64,000 bases of DNA. Origin: Dryococelus australis. Lineage: Eukaryota > Arthropoda > Insecta > Phasmatodea > Phasmatidae. Below, piece by piece: positions 24,540-35,559 of the stretch. Position numbers and translations under genes: made by a program. The stretch lies in the NCBI GenBank assembly GCA_029891345.1, contig CM056994.1, positions 141,940,457 to 142,004,456 of the forward strand, given 5' to 3'. How positions within the stretch are numbered: the stretch's first letter is position 1; every line of letters begins with the position of its first letter. The notes beneath the pieces are model-generated. The model did not search any database, was not told the DNA's origin, and saw nothing but the letters and a program-made list of their open reading frames with translations.

Positions 24540-25225
24540 GCAGATCATCGCAGCAGGTGACAGCAAATGGCTTTAATATTATGGAGATGTCATTACTTGG
24601 TCTATCTAGCAGCAGATGTAGTTCCGAGGTTGGTAAAATGCAATCGACTTCTTCGGTTGAGATGTCTCCGCCATTTCCGGTTACACCTTCGAACAAACTG
24701 ATAGCGCAGTTCTTACTGCAACATCTGTTTCATTGGCATTACCATCCAGTTCTTTAGCTGTGTCGTCTCCCTGCAGCTACTGCGACAAGGAATTTTCGCC
24801 CCAATACATCGCATGACAGCATACAATTCATGGTTTTATGGAGAAACCCGAAACCCCACATCAATAAATATTTGTGCATACAATGCAGGTCACTGCTCTA
24901 CAACAACAAAACATTCTGCAATCGTCTAAAGCCATGCAAAGTTAAACTGTTTTACTCATCGAAGCTTCGGTGCCATTTCTGCAAAGGAAGTTCTTGCAGC
25001 CTCCATCGGCGATGTGATGGACTGTTATATCAATCGTATGTTTTCTCTTCGACCACCGCCTATGACTTGTATGAACGTCAAACTCGCAACTCATCGCCGA
25101 TCCTTTCCTTGGTTCCTAGCCATTCCTTTGGCCGAAGCAGCTGAGTTCAGCACTGCATCGGTGTTGTTTCTGCAGCGAAGAAATTTCTTTCAAGCTTACT
25201 GTATGATGGCACGAAGTTCGTAAAT
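24540..25225 (+). other. coding-like segment of unknown origin
   Basis: This 0.7 kb has a more balanced base composition than its surroundings and open frames in several phases (24491-24757, 24830-25144, 25014-25223). One phase reads PCSYCDKEFSPQYIA near 24770, which looks like half of a C2H2 zinc finger. Another reads CRSLLYNNKTFCNRLKPC with spaced cysteines. I recognise no family. It may be a decayed zinc-finger protein from a mobile element; the fragment is too damaged to assign, and the strand itself is only a best guess. Confidence 0.3.
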
Positions 25226-25469
25226 GCCGGAATACTTGAATTCTTGTTAATGGATTGTATTTGATATATAATGGTGCAAAACTGTTCACAGAAGTGTGTA
25301 TTTTTTTTCCTTGTGTTTTATTATAATATATAAATTAAAATAACAGTACAATTATCTAACTTATTTCTCATTTTTGTTCTATATCAATTTCACACTGCTA
25401 TGTATCTCAACTGATTTTGTAAAAAAAAAAAATGCTACCATACAAAAATTTTTGAAACAAAAATTAACC

Positions 25470-26370
25470 ACTATGCTTATTGATGTATACATTCTGGGAG
25501 CTAGAAATTATACTTGCAGACTGGAAACATGAGCGTGACTCTATAAATTTCAAATTATCTTATTAACCTATGCCTATAAATGTTCGCAAAACTGGTACCG
25601 TGCTTGCACTCCGACTTGCAAAAATACAGTTTGCTGTGAAATTATTTAAAATTAATATAAAAAATTTATTTGTCGGGATAGGCACATAATTTTACTTAAT
25701 ATTCGGATACTACTGAGAAAATTATAGTTCTGTGAAATTTAACTTGCTTTTAAAATGTTAAAAAATGCTAAATACAGTCATCTTAAACAAAATATTTATA
25801 ATTTTGTATGCAGATTATTATACATAACTTGGAATAGTTGGTATCGTCGTCATAAGCCATGAATTCATACATAAAAAAGAAGTTTTAACTTAACATACAT
25901 TGAATTATACACAAATATTATTATTAGTATATTAAAAATAGAAAAATCGGTATATAGGAATGCATTTTTCTTTCCTTATTTATTATAATATATTTATGCA
26001 CTGCTACTCATCTAACTTGTCCACCTACCTACCAAATAGTTTTATATTTGAATCCACCTGTCTCCATATGAAACATTAATTTTTTAATGTTACCAGCTGT
26101 AATGGTGAAGTGCAAATTTTACATCGTTCAAATATTATAAATGGCTATTCCATTAAACGAGCATGTTCTATATATAGAACGATATTTTAAAAAATTTAGA
26201 TATAAAAAAAAAAAAGTATAAAATAAATTCAATAAATATCAATTTAATTACTTAGGAATGCATTAGTTTCTAGATATGGGGTCATTCCACAATTATTTTA
26301 TCAAGATCTGCGAGCCGCACGCCTCGCGATCATATCGATGCTTGCTGAATGTCTCACTAGTGGAGTGAGA
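25470..26370 (+). repeat. third, partial copy of the inverted-repeat family
   Basis: The order of blocks matches 10620-11330 of the right arm in the same orientation: TATACATTCTGGGAGCTAGAAAT with ACTTGCAGACTGGA (25488-25525 against 10619-10658), AATGTTACCAGCTGTAATGG (26086-26105 against 11108-11127), then CTCACTAGTGGAGTGAGA near 26350 against CTCACAGTCATTGG. The copy is strongly diverged and lacks the GA tract and the G/T-rich body. It shows that the family is dispersed and not unique to the palindrome. Confidence 0.6.
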
Positions 26371-26550
26371 GGGGGTGGTAGACATGGGTTGGGAGTTTGA
26401 TACTTTCGGATGTTTCTTGGCTGTGATATGAAGAAGGCAGTGTTGAGTGCTGGGTATTGTATTTGTCGTTTCAATATAATTGCCGATTCATGGCAACAAT
26501 GCGTGACCCATTTTTATAAATCACTTTTTGACACTTTTATCAATGTAATA

Positions 26551-26733
26551 AATGGAATGAAAGGGGGGTGAAGCGAGAAGTGGGATGATGAAGTGGGGTT
26601 ATGTGATTAGTTGGTGTTTGGATTGTGGGAAGTAGTGTGTGAATGGAATGAAAGGGGCGGTGAAGTGAGAAGTGGGATGATGAAGTGGGGTTATGTGATT
26701 AGTTGGTGTTTGGATTGTGGGCAGTAGTGTGTG
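26551..26733. repeat. two-copy tandem repeat, period 91
   Basis: AATGGAATGAAAGGGG opens copies at 26551 and 26642. The copies (91 and 92 bases) differ at only four or five positions, so this duplication is young compared with everything around it. There is no coding content, and the plus strand is strongly G-rich. Confidence 0.95.
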
Positions 26734-26739
26734 AATACA

Positions 26740-27425
26740 TATTAAATCACACATGATGGTTATGTGACTTGGTTACTTAATAAGTCCGATAACATACAAT
26801 CGTATTCGCATTGGAAATATTTGTCCTGTACAATATATGTTAATGCATTACATTTTTTATTTAAACACTAAATTATAATAAAAACAAAAATACAAGATTT
26901 AATTCTATAGACTACTCGGTGTGGCTTGTAGTTATTGAAGGGGATTAGAATACCACAATATTGTGCGCCATAATCATCTTGGTGACGAAACATACTTTAA
27001 TAAGTTATAAATATCTATAAATAAATAAAAATATATTAATATATGTTACAATGCACTCGTCTTTAACTTTTCCAAGAAAACAGGACAAAATTTATAGTGA
27101 TCCAATGTGGTAAACAGTTAATATGCAATGTTTTTATAAAATACATATTTATTGCAATAATTTTTAATAAAATATTCTTTGTTAAATTTTTATTTATGGT
27201 TTCGAATAGCTGGAAAGGAGAGGTGCTACAAACAGCCAACCTGATTGCCGAGCGCGACTTCCGTCTGTGATGTCAACTGAGTTGGCAGGTCCTCAATCAG
27301 CAGCCTGCGTCATCAGAACAACCAAACCTGTCTACTGGTAGCCATGAAGGTCAGAAGAGAGCAGGCTGCCTGTGATACGTTAAGTTTGACGAATAACTGT
27401 GACTTGGTGCAACTGTTTATCTGCA
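26740..27425. other. unannotated stretch
   Basis: AT-rich, then GC-richer from 27220. I see no recognised gene. The open frame at 27344-27586 runs into the SINE-like body and shows no domain. Confidence 0.4.
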
Positions 27426-27699
27426 GAGGTCACGACGTCACGTTACCTTTAGCCAATAACGACTGCCGTAAAGGGGCGAGACGATGGAGCTTCGGGTGTG
27501 TGGTGATGAAAATAATGATGCGAGCGGTGGAGCCCTGGCCAGTGTGTGCGAAGATGGGGTCGATCTACGTTGAAGAGTTGAGTTGAGTTGAGAGATAAGG
27601 GCGACTGTTAACAAAGAGGTCGTGAGAGTTGATGAGGTGAGGTGAGAGTGAAGAATGGAGTGAGAATGGAGTAGCGCCGCAATGCAAGGGTGGGTATCA

Positions 27700-27815
27700 T
27701 CTGACACGACTCCCACTTTACGAAAATCCGGGAGTGACCCGGCCGGGGATTAAACTCGGTTCGCCTTGGTTGAAGGTGAGCTGTCTAACAACTTAGTGAC
27801 CGCGGCCCCTGAGTG
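27700..27815 (-). repeat. tRNA-derived SINE head
   Basis: On the minus strand GGCCGCGGTCACTAAGTTG, then TTAGACAGCTCACC, is the A-box half and GAGTTTAATCCCCGGCCGGG the degenerate B-box half of a tRNA-derived SINE. The layout is the common GGCCGCGGTGG...GGTTCGATTCCCGGCCGGGTCA type. A body continues toward 27430 with CTCACTCCATTC-type low-complexity sequence. Its Ser/His-rich 92-residue minus-strand frame is not a gene. Confidence 0.65.
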
Positions 27816-29960
27816 GAAAAATGTCGGACGATTTGATGGTGGTGTGTGTGGAGGGGGACTTCTGTTACATATAGCCAACAATTAGCTTCTTTAGGACTAT
27901 ATTGACAATGAGTAACTAGCACGGTGTTCGAGACAAACCAACTAATCAGCCACCTGTGATGATCTTAATACAGAGTGGCTGTGCTCCGCATTTTTTACAA
28001 GAATCTGCCACACAACTAACATAGAGAATGCAACTAGTGATGTAATTTATCTTCAGTTTTTACCAGTTGGCCCGATTGCTACAATTTTACTAGTTTAATG
28101 TCACCGTGGTTAAGGCCAAGGTCTTCCATATCGAGCAATGCCGTTGGGGTCAGTTAGGAAATATTTCCCTCGATTTTTGAGAGTTTTTCATATTTTTACG
28201 AATTGTTCTGATTTTTTTATTGTGTTTAAGGTAACTGGGTTCAGGCTCAATGATATCCACATTTATCATATATAGGTTGGGGTATATAACGTAACGTTTT
28301 CGTTAACTTTCGCTAGTTTTTTTTAAATGTTTTGAATCTCAGGTCATGTGGGTAGATGTCAAGGTCACCTAGATCCAACATGACAGTTGGAATCAATAAT
28401 GTTAAAACATATGACCGTCTCAGTCAGTGGAGTGCGAACATTGTCGTGACATTAGCCAAGATAAGGAACGCTTCCTGATTTCATGGTCGTAAATCATGTG
28501 CCCACGTTCTCATAAACCTAACATTATTAAGCGTTTTTACCAATAGTAATAAATTAAAAAATATTGGAATACATAATGTGAATCCATGATACTGGAGTGT
28601 CTATTACTATGGGAATGAAATTTTACGTATTATAATGGTAAAGGTTATTTCAGTGAGCTTACGTTGTAGAGATGTAAATTACGTCACAGTGGATGATGTG
28701 AAAACTAATGTGATAACACGAGTAGTTATTGTAATATTGGAATTTTTTCACCGAACATAAATGCCTTTTTTAATATGCTGTTCTGGTAACGTCACTATTA
28801 CTACAAGTCATTAATCGGGAGGTTTTCAGTTGAAAGAGTGAACTTTTAAAAAAATACATTTCTCATGTTTAATGCGAAAACATTTCTGTTATCAATGGCA
28901 AAGTTGTAGAACCGGCATGGTTACAACTTATATGGGATAAAGTATCCTTGAATAACATTCTTGATAAATTGGCCACAGTCACAAAACTGTATACTAGTGA
29001 CTGAGGTACTCGGTGATGGCTATCGCTGAGGCAATGCAGCGGAATCAGCTATGGTGGAGCTAAACACATCGATGTTACATACTTTGTAAACTACTTCATA
29101 GATCATAGCTTAGAGCATATTGAGGCTTACAGATAATGCTCTCTAACATACACTCTTTGCATTTAGTGACTACTTCAATTTAACTTAACTGCAAACGTAG
29201 TTGTGATTACAAGGGAAGTTCGAACGCAGCACTAATTTTCTGCGTTTATTCTATAAAAATGGGGAAGTTGTACTCTCGCCATAAATGTCACATATATTTG
29301 TGAACTGGGCTGTTGATTTATATATTACAAGCGCTTATTGCTTATTTTAAGCTTTAGAACATTATAATCTTAAATGGATATATAGTTTTGGGCAACCTTT
29401 AAATTTATAGTAAAAACATGCATATGTTTCCAGGAATCTTGAAGAAATTTGACCATGATCTCAGAAAAGTACAAATACGTACCGATGAATTTTAAGTTAG
29501 ACAACGTTCATTTGTTCCTTTCTCCTCAGAAATTAACTTAAAAATTATTAAAGTCCTCAGCTACTTCTGCTTGTGTATAAGTAATGGCGATCATAACTCA
29601 TAAATGTAAAATCATTGTTTTCAGTTGTATCCGGAAACCAATGTTTAGCAGAAAACCAGCATTTAATTTGATACATATCGTCAATGGGTGAAATAAGTAA
29701 AACCTTAGTAGTGATATATTTATATATGTTGATGAGAATTTTATAAACGTCTACAAGTTTTTACAATAAGTGCCAGGTTTCATAATGAAATAAAACACTT
29801 TGCAGTTAATGTTATCTATCTTAAAGGAGTATAACATTTTGAAAAATACTTAACTTTATCACCTTGTTGTAACTGTACGTCTGGTATTATTGTACTAGGT
29901 GAATTTCTTCATAGTTGAAACGGTTTTACGCTCGCCTGCAGCAAGTTTGATGGCGAAGGG
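27816..29960. other. unannotated stretch
   Basis: About 2.1 kb of AT-rich DNA with no open frame over 60 residues and no repeat that I could follow. Confidence 0.5.
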
Positions 29961-29966
29961 CAGCAG

Positions 29967-30194
29967 CATAGCTCACATTCCGCCCTCCATCCATACTGAC
30001 GAGGGGGACATCAATCAGCCTCGGCGAAACTGCCACAGGAGAACTTGTTGAGAATTTATGGCACAAGTTTTACGACTATTCCAGGAAGAAGTTCTGCCGT
30101 TACTTGCTCGCAGCGACCCAAAACACACGGGATGAAATCAAATTTAAATCCGGTAACTCCAGAAGGTCCTGGAGGAAAGGCTTAACTTGGAACT
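29967..30194 (+). other. short coding-like segment, unknown
   Basis: An open phase of about 75 codons ends in TGA at 30192-30194. It includes ETATGELVENLWHKFYDYSR and KKFCRYLLAATQNTRDE, which looks more protein-like than the surrounding AT-rich DNA. It has no usable ATG near its start and no recognised domain. It may be an exon-like or transposon-derived scrap. Confidence 0.25.
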
Positions 30195-30447
30195 GACCAA
30201 TTCTATAAGAATCGATTTTTTACGACATTTTCCCTATCGTCTGCGCTGGACGCGTCCCAATAAATATATGTTTTTTCTTCAAATCGGACAAAAGTAGTTT
30301 ACAAGGCTTCCTTGCAAAATTTCACGAGTAAAGCCAAAATGATGCATTACTTTCCCAGCTATACTTCTGGACATTAAAAGGGATTGAGCTAACCAAACAT
30401 GATATCCTAGTACGAGAGGTAATGCATATTTATTACTGTACGTAATG

Positions 30448-30662
30448 TAGAATGTATACCTCATTTTCGTAAGCGTAGTAAGCACATATCTTGCGTTAGG
30501 ATCTTCAGTATTAACAATATAGAACGTATACCTCATTTGCGTAAGCGTAATAAGCACATATTATGCATAAAGCTCTTAACAATTCGCAAAATAGAATACT
30601 CACCTCATTTGCGCAATCGTAGTAAGAAAATATCTTGCGTAAGGCTCTTAACTATCAGCACC
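30448..30662. repeat. three-copy tandem repeat, period 72
   Basis: Units start with TAGAAT/TAGAAC at 30448, 30520 and 30592. Each holds TACCTCATTTGCGTAAGCGTA and AGCACATAT-like blocks followed by CTCTTAAC-type ends. The units are about 75-80% alike by eye. The plus-strand pattern TTGCGTAAG repeats within units. Confidence 0.85.
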
Positions 30663-30853
30663 AAGATTTTATATACTAAATATAAATTGATACAAACATA
30701 TTAATTTGTAGTAAAGGATATTATGGCTTTTCAACCACGTTTTAGGATCTACAAATTCTGTAACTACTATATTTATTTTCTCTTTTTAGTGCATTTATAA
30801 ATAAAAACTTGGTTATATAAGTTTTTGCAGTTAAATTATAGTTCACCTTTTCA

Positions 30854-31008
30854 GTCTCACCAATTTTTATTATTTTTATATTGGTGGACTATTTATACAT
30901 TTACATAGGCGTCCATCATCGGTATCTCTTGCGATCCCGATGATGGACGAGTCTGTGAGTGTTAAAATAGTCTACCTATATAAAAATAATAAAAACAGTT
31001 AGTGAGAC
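30854..31008. repeat. palindromic MITE with inner hairpin
   Basis: Terminal inverted repeats GTCTCACCAA...TTTTTATTATTTTTATATTGGTGGACTATTT and its diverged reverse complement close a 155 bp element ending GTGAGAC. Inside is a perfect second inverted repeat, CGTCCATCATCGG (30910-30922) and CCGATGATGGACG (30937-30949), around a 14-base loop. There is no coding capacity. The target-site duplication is not clear, so the superfamily stays open. Confidence 0.75.
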
Positions 31009-31009
31009 C

Positions 31010-31680
31010 ATAAATGCCTAAAATGTGCAGTTAAACACTGGTGGCCTCTTTCCACACTTCGGGCTGCAACCTGACGAACAGTAATGCAAATAATCAAAGG
31101 CAAGTATAACAAGTGTGTTGTTATCGTAGTACAGCGGATTTGACGCACGTTTGTAAGTTTCGCAGAAAAACGCAAATTTCTAACACACTGCAAGGCAGTT
31201 CAAGTGCTTGGCAAGGGGGGGGGGGGGACATTTAAGGCCTCATTTTCAGGCCTCAGACGTGCAAAATTCCTTCAACCAGGCGGCAGTCCTTGGCAGCCTG
31301 CAGGCGCGCCGTGCGGGTGGCATACCAGTTTACTAGTTTACCGGTGCGCCGGACAGACACCTACCATACATAAAAACAAGGAAAGTTAAATAAAAGCTGG
31401 TAAAAATAACTTACTCACTAGTACGCAACGATGATAAGTTAGCAGCTAGCGAGTCGGTCAGAAGTTTTACAACTGGTAGGGTTCTTCTAGGACTAAACAA
31501 AATAAATATTATTTACGAATTGAAGCTAATTTCGTCCCGACACCAGCATAATTTTTTTAATCATTACATTTCGCCTTTATTTTATATTCCTACCATAATA
31601 CGGTAGTGATAGAAAATATATTTTCTGGAGAGATTTGGTGACGCTTCGGTCTTTATATTTCCTAGTCGAGTGGTAGGTAG
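31010..31680. other. unannotated stretch with a G run
   Basis: Contains an uninterrupted run of 13 G at 31215-31227 and a GC-richer patch to 31370. The open frame at 31204-31389 starts at the G run and shows no domain. Confidence 0.5.
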
Positions 31681-31689
31681 GCGCGGAGT

Positions 31690-32480
31690 GATAGAAGGGA
31701 AATAGTACTTGCAGAGTACGGCTCACCATGGGAGAATTCCCTGACTTAGGCTATCTGACACCATGTATGCATGCAATTTTCCTGACACTGTGCAGGTGTA
31801 GTCCTGCTAACACTGCTCTTGCCATGCAAGCACGGATAGTTTTACTTTGATGAGGTTAGCTTCCCTGCCTGTTCATGCATATGTTGTCATTAGCCTCCTT
31901 TCACCTACGGACGTCTCCAGCACACTTCGCCTGTCGTAACAGATGCGTCTGCCTCGCGAGCCTGTCGGTGCGTGGCTGCAAAGCTAGACGCATTAAATAT
32001 GTTTTTTTTTTTCGTACAACAGTATAAACATACTGCCTGTATGATTGGTTTGTCGGTCTTGTTTGTCAGTTGTTTTGCCCGGTCAAATGTCCATAAACAA
32101 GTGTTTTCGACACTTTTTTTGAATAAGTTATTCAGGATTCCGGGAAGAAATGTCAGTAATTCGGCAGATGAGGAGAGGTTCGAATGTCTTCGGATATTCC
32201 CAATTTAATAGGTCTTACAACAGACGCATCGACTTCTTCGGGAGAATCGCCCAAAGCAGCACAATCCTCATTAAAGACCAAGTCAAAGATTTTTGATTAA
32301 CCAGTGCCGTCGCCATCTTAGAGTGGGTCGCCTAATACAGCACCATCATCGACTTCTTCGGCCCCGATACAATTGAAGTCACCATTGGTTTCATAAAGCC
32401 ATCGGTGATGTTAATGATGAGGAGATATATTCGTATACTGACATGGTGCTGGGAGGTATTAAACAACGTCTTGCATGACC
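31690..32480 (+). mobile_element. Polinton-related fossil fragment
   Basis: Two parts match the 52.5-53.2 kb part of the Polinton fossil, in the same orientation. CTGACTTAGGCTATCTGACACC and the CAGGTGTAG...CACTGCTCTTG block (31741-31830) match the repeat units at 52515-52620. The Ser/Thr/Pro-rich coding-like segment (32225-32400), with repeated ATCGACTTCTTC, matches 52960-53160. It is an old, broken piece of the same kind of element, or of a related copy, with neither integrase nor polymerase core remaining. Confidence 0.5.
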
Positions 32481-32484
32481 AGCT

Positions 32485-33305
32485 TTTGCTCTGATATGCA
32501 GCAACTGGAAAAGTGTAAACGCTGAATTTAATTAAGGAATTATCTTTTAAGAATTTTGAAGATTTGCAAAACTGGAGTTTCAGCAGCTAAGAAACGACCA
32601 ATACTTATGGTAGGTGGCATTTCTAAATGAAAATATTATCGTTGATGGCTGCTTAAATTTATGTTATATGATTAGACGCGTATTTGTGGGTACAAAAGTC
32701 TAATGCACATGCGCGGGTGACATTAAGTAATAAATAACGTATAAATTGACAGAGGAAGTTGAAGAAAGACTGATTAGACATAATTTTGGGTTGTAGTGTT
32801 CCTATGAAAAATTGAAAATTTTGATGAAGAAATTTCTAACAAGCATTCAAGACTGCGAATGTAACATTCTATAATACTGATAGTATAAAAAATAATGTAG
32901 AGGTAATAAAAATACATTATTGTTGAGGGTTCTGGTTCGTTGTTTGCTAGGGTAGACTCTCTTGAGCTGTCTACAACAATATTAATTCATTGCATAAATA
33001 GTGAACCTGTTGTTGGAAAGGCGCTACATGAATGGTATGCAGACTGAGTTGATTCTTTTTTTGTTTTTATTGCAATACGATCAATGTAATATATATGATT
33101 TCAAAAAACATAAATATATATGAATTTTTTTTTTCGTTGCAGTAAACAATATCCTGCTTCATTTCAATTTGGTTTCGTAAAATTTGTCTTGCAAATAACA
33201 TTCAAATACTAAACAAATCATATATTTATAATACATACAAAATAATATCACGAATAAAGATAAATTTATTAAACAAATGAGCTCTCGTACCTTGTGAGTT
33301 AGAAA
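32485..33305. other. unannotated AT-rich stretch
   Basis: I see no gene or repeat. Confidence 0.5.
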
Positions 33306-33310
33306 AAACT

Positions 33311-33700
33311 TCAAGTAGTTTGGACCTCGTCACAGTTTTGAAAAAATGGACATTGGCAACATCGCAGTTCTTTTACAATACTATTAAAGCATGATTTACC
33401 AGTGAAATCTAGCAAAAAAATGCTACTGCAATGGACAAAGTAGAGGAACAGAGATTTTATATTAAGAGAGGACAGATTTTGTTCTTTTATTTTGTGCATT
33501 TTGAAAAGGTATACAAATTTTTTATACTGACGAACAATATTTTTCTTAGAAAAGTGATATGATTTTCTTTTGTGTTTGATGTGATATCTATGTCCAAGAA
33601 ATTTTAACTTTATTTCTAATATTCTCTGTAAATGTACTATCATATCTTTAACTAGATCTTGCCCTCGACATTGTCCGTATGGAATTCGTGTTTCTGTCAC
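33311..33700 (-). other. open frame of 129 residues, unknown
   Basis: An uninterrupted minus-strand frame rich in Lys, Phe and Ile, with a cysteine-bearing C-terminus (CCQCPFFQNC). It is AT-rich like its surroundings and matches nothing that I recognise. It lies about 160 bases beyond the stop of the Helitron helicase fragment and on the same strand, so it could be a transposon-carried piece. A chance frame is at least as likely. Confidence 0.2.
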
Positions 33701-33858
33701 AGATTTTTTTTAAAATTATCAGCATGTTTTTAAAGTAGAATAGGTACATATTTAAAAATAGAAATAATAGTGAAATGAAAGTCCAAACATAAGATAATTC
33801 CTACTGTTAAGTTTGCAGTTGTTTTTAATCGGCAATGTAAAAAAAAAAAATTATGCAT

Positions 33859-34603
33859 TTAAAAAACTTCTTTGTGAACAATATTATTTTCCATTCTAGA
33901 ATGTGACACCAAAATAACCAAGCTGAGGGGCGAGCTTACTTGCAAGTACGCCACGTAAAACTGACCGTGGGTGAACAGTCCTTTCTCAAGTCAACTCCTG
34001 CTAATTTGAGAGTTTTCCGCTGCGAATTATATATCGTCATCGTGAAGCACACTTTGAGGGGAAACTGCAGTCTCTTGAATTCAAATGACGGTCATTGGGC
34101 ATCTCAAACGCTGTTGCTCCCTGAGATGATCCAGTTAAAATAGCGGCCTCGAATACATTGCGATGCAGAGCTTCGACTTGCAGGCCAGTGCCATTACAGA
34201 GTTTCGGTGGCTTCAAATTTCTGAGTAACATAACAGGCGCACCCTCACGCAGTCTAACCCTATGGTATGTGAGACACGGGGAATATATTGTTAAAACATT
34301 CCTCTGTGTAATTAACTGCCTCGTCTGTATTTACTATCGAGTCTATTGATCTGGTACAATTTCATCCGCTTCGAATGATTTCAGCAAAATTTCTTTGATG
34401 ACCGCTGCTTGATAGTTTTTGAGGTCAGAATGGCTATCTCACACAACTATTCCATTGGCTTGTCCTGAATTTGGGAAACGTTTGGAAAAATATTTTCTCT
34501 CAGCTCCTGAACGGTAGTTACTACAGTACACAACTCGTCTAGTATAGCTATCATGCTGTCGGTTTCCCGATAATCACCGTTTCCTAGTTTGAGCAAAAGG
34601 TCT
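33859..34603 (-). pseudogene. Helitron Pif1-like helicase, C-terminal remnant
   Basis: Helitrons move by rolling-circle replication using a Rep-helicase protein. The minus strand encodes, in order, the end of that protein: LLLKLGNGDYRETDS near 34595, DELCTVVTTVQELRENIFPN near 34545, ILTSKNYQAAVIKEILLKSF near 34400, and LREGAPVMLLRNLKPPKLCN near 34245. Next come LQVEALHRNVFEAAILTG and the FPSKCASR block near 34040. The GQFYVAYLQVSSPLSLVIL ending follows, with a terminal stop at 33859-33861. GAPVMLLRNLxPPKLCNGT and the GQFYVAxSRVSSP motif are hallmarks of this helicase. The FAMTINKSQGQ motif VI that should precede GQFYVA is badly damaged. At least four frame changes or stops occur. The upstream Rep domain and most helicase motifs are absent. 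Confidence 0.85.
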
Positions 34604-34609
34604 GAAAAT

Positions 34610-34955
34610 ATAATAAAGGCAGACAGTTATGTGTTCTCTAATTTCTTACAAGTTTTAGAACATTAACTAAGGGTAACAAAGACGATTTCTCGTGGTACCC
34701 CTTGATTTAATCGACACGCGTTCCTCTCAGCACGACTGCTGAGGTTGGTGAAAATCACCTGTAATCCACACTGTCACACCACGATTAAGCTTTGTTACTC
34801 TCATGTCCTGCATGGTCCTATTTCAATTTATTTACTAAGAATAAGTTTATGAATTTTAGTATGGATTTGCATCAAATAAACGGTTAACCATGTGTTCAAT
34901 TATTTATTTTTATACTATTTTCACGAAGTTTAGGGTTAATATGACCATTTAATGT
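34610..34955. other. unannotated stretch
   Basis: I see no gene. A T/A-rich run ending in CAG stands immediately upstream of the helicase fragment on the minus strand and resembles a splice acceptor, but it may be chance. Confidence 0.4.
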
Positions 34956-34959
34956 TTTT

Positions 34960-35470
34960 CCACCATACAAATTTTTTAACTCTATTTCACTGCTAGGAGT
35001 AAATTTTTGAAAACTCGGTCCTTGGTTGTTGTCTACATTATATAGTTAATGTTTCTTCCAAATGTCATGTTTGTAAGACCAATGGTTGATGCTGGCCGTT
35101 TTTTTCTCCATACGAAATTTAAACCGCCAGGTCACCCCTTTGGTGGTTGAATTTTGAAAACTCCCTGTGTCTACTTTACACAAAGAATTTTTCTTCCAAG
35201 TTTCATGTTTTATGAAAAATCGCACCTTAGTGACTGCCTACAACACATGATGAATGTTTACTGTAAATGTCATGTTTTTAGGACCAATGGGTGTGTCTGG
35301 GCGTATTTTAATCTATACGAAATTTGAAACCCTAAGCCATTCTTTTATGGGTTGAATTTTGAAAAATCACTCCTTTATGGTTGCGTACATTACAAAATAT
35401 ATGTTTCCTCAAAATTTAATGTTTGTAGGACGAATGGTCGAGGCTAGCCGTTTGTAAGTGGGAAGTTTAT
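34960..35470. repeat. degenerate tandem repeat, period about 150-200
   Basis: TTTTGAAAACTC-type blocks (35004, 35153, 35355) alternate with CATGTTTGTAGGACCAATGG-type blocks (35066, 35204, 35270, 35418) and ATACGAAATTTGAAACC blocks. There are about three to four diverged units. The family differs from the 270 bp satellite. Confidence 0.7.
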
Positions 35471-35472
35471 AG

Positions 35473-35473
<1 letters not shown>

Positions 35474-35551
<78 letters not shown>
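35474..35551. repeat. (GT)n(AT)n microsatellite
   Basis: Ten GT units followed by about 30 AT units. Confidence 0.95.
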
Positions 35552-35552
<1 letters not shown>

Positions 35553-35559
35553 CAGCTCA

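Noticed and set aside
27344-27716. Open frames on both strands near 27.5 kb
   Set aside because: They overlap a SINE head and its low-complexity body; no domain is visible.
30405-30425. CTAGTACGAGAGGT resembles the sarcin-ricin loop of large-subunit rRNA
   Set aside because: Only about 12 bases agree; the flanks do not fold or match rRNA, so it is most likely chance.
6733-35551. TA/GT dinucleotide runs as possible origins or CRISPR-like arrays
   Set aside because: They are ordinary microsatellites without spacers, and no cas genes or other bacterial features exist in the window.
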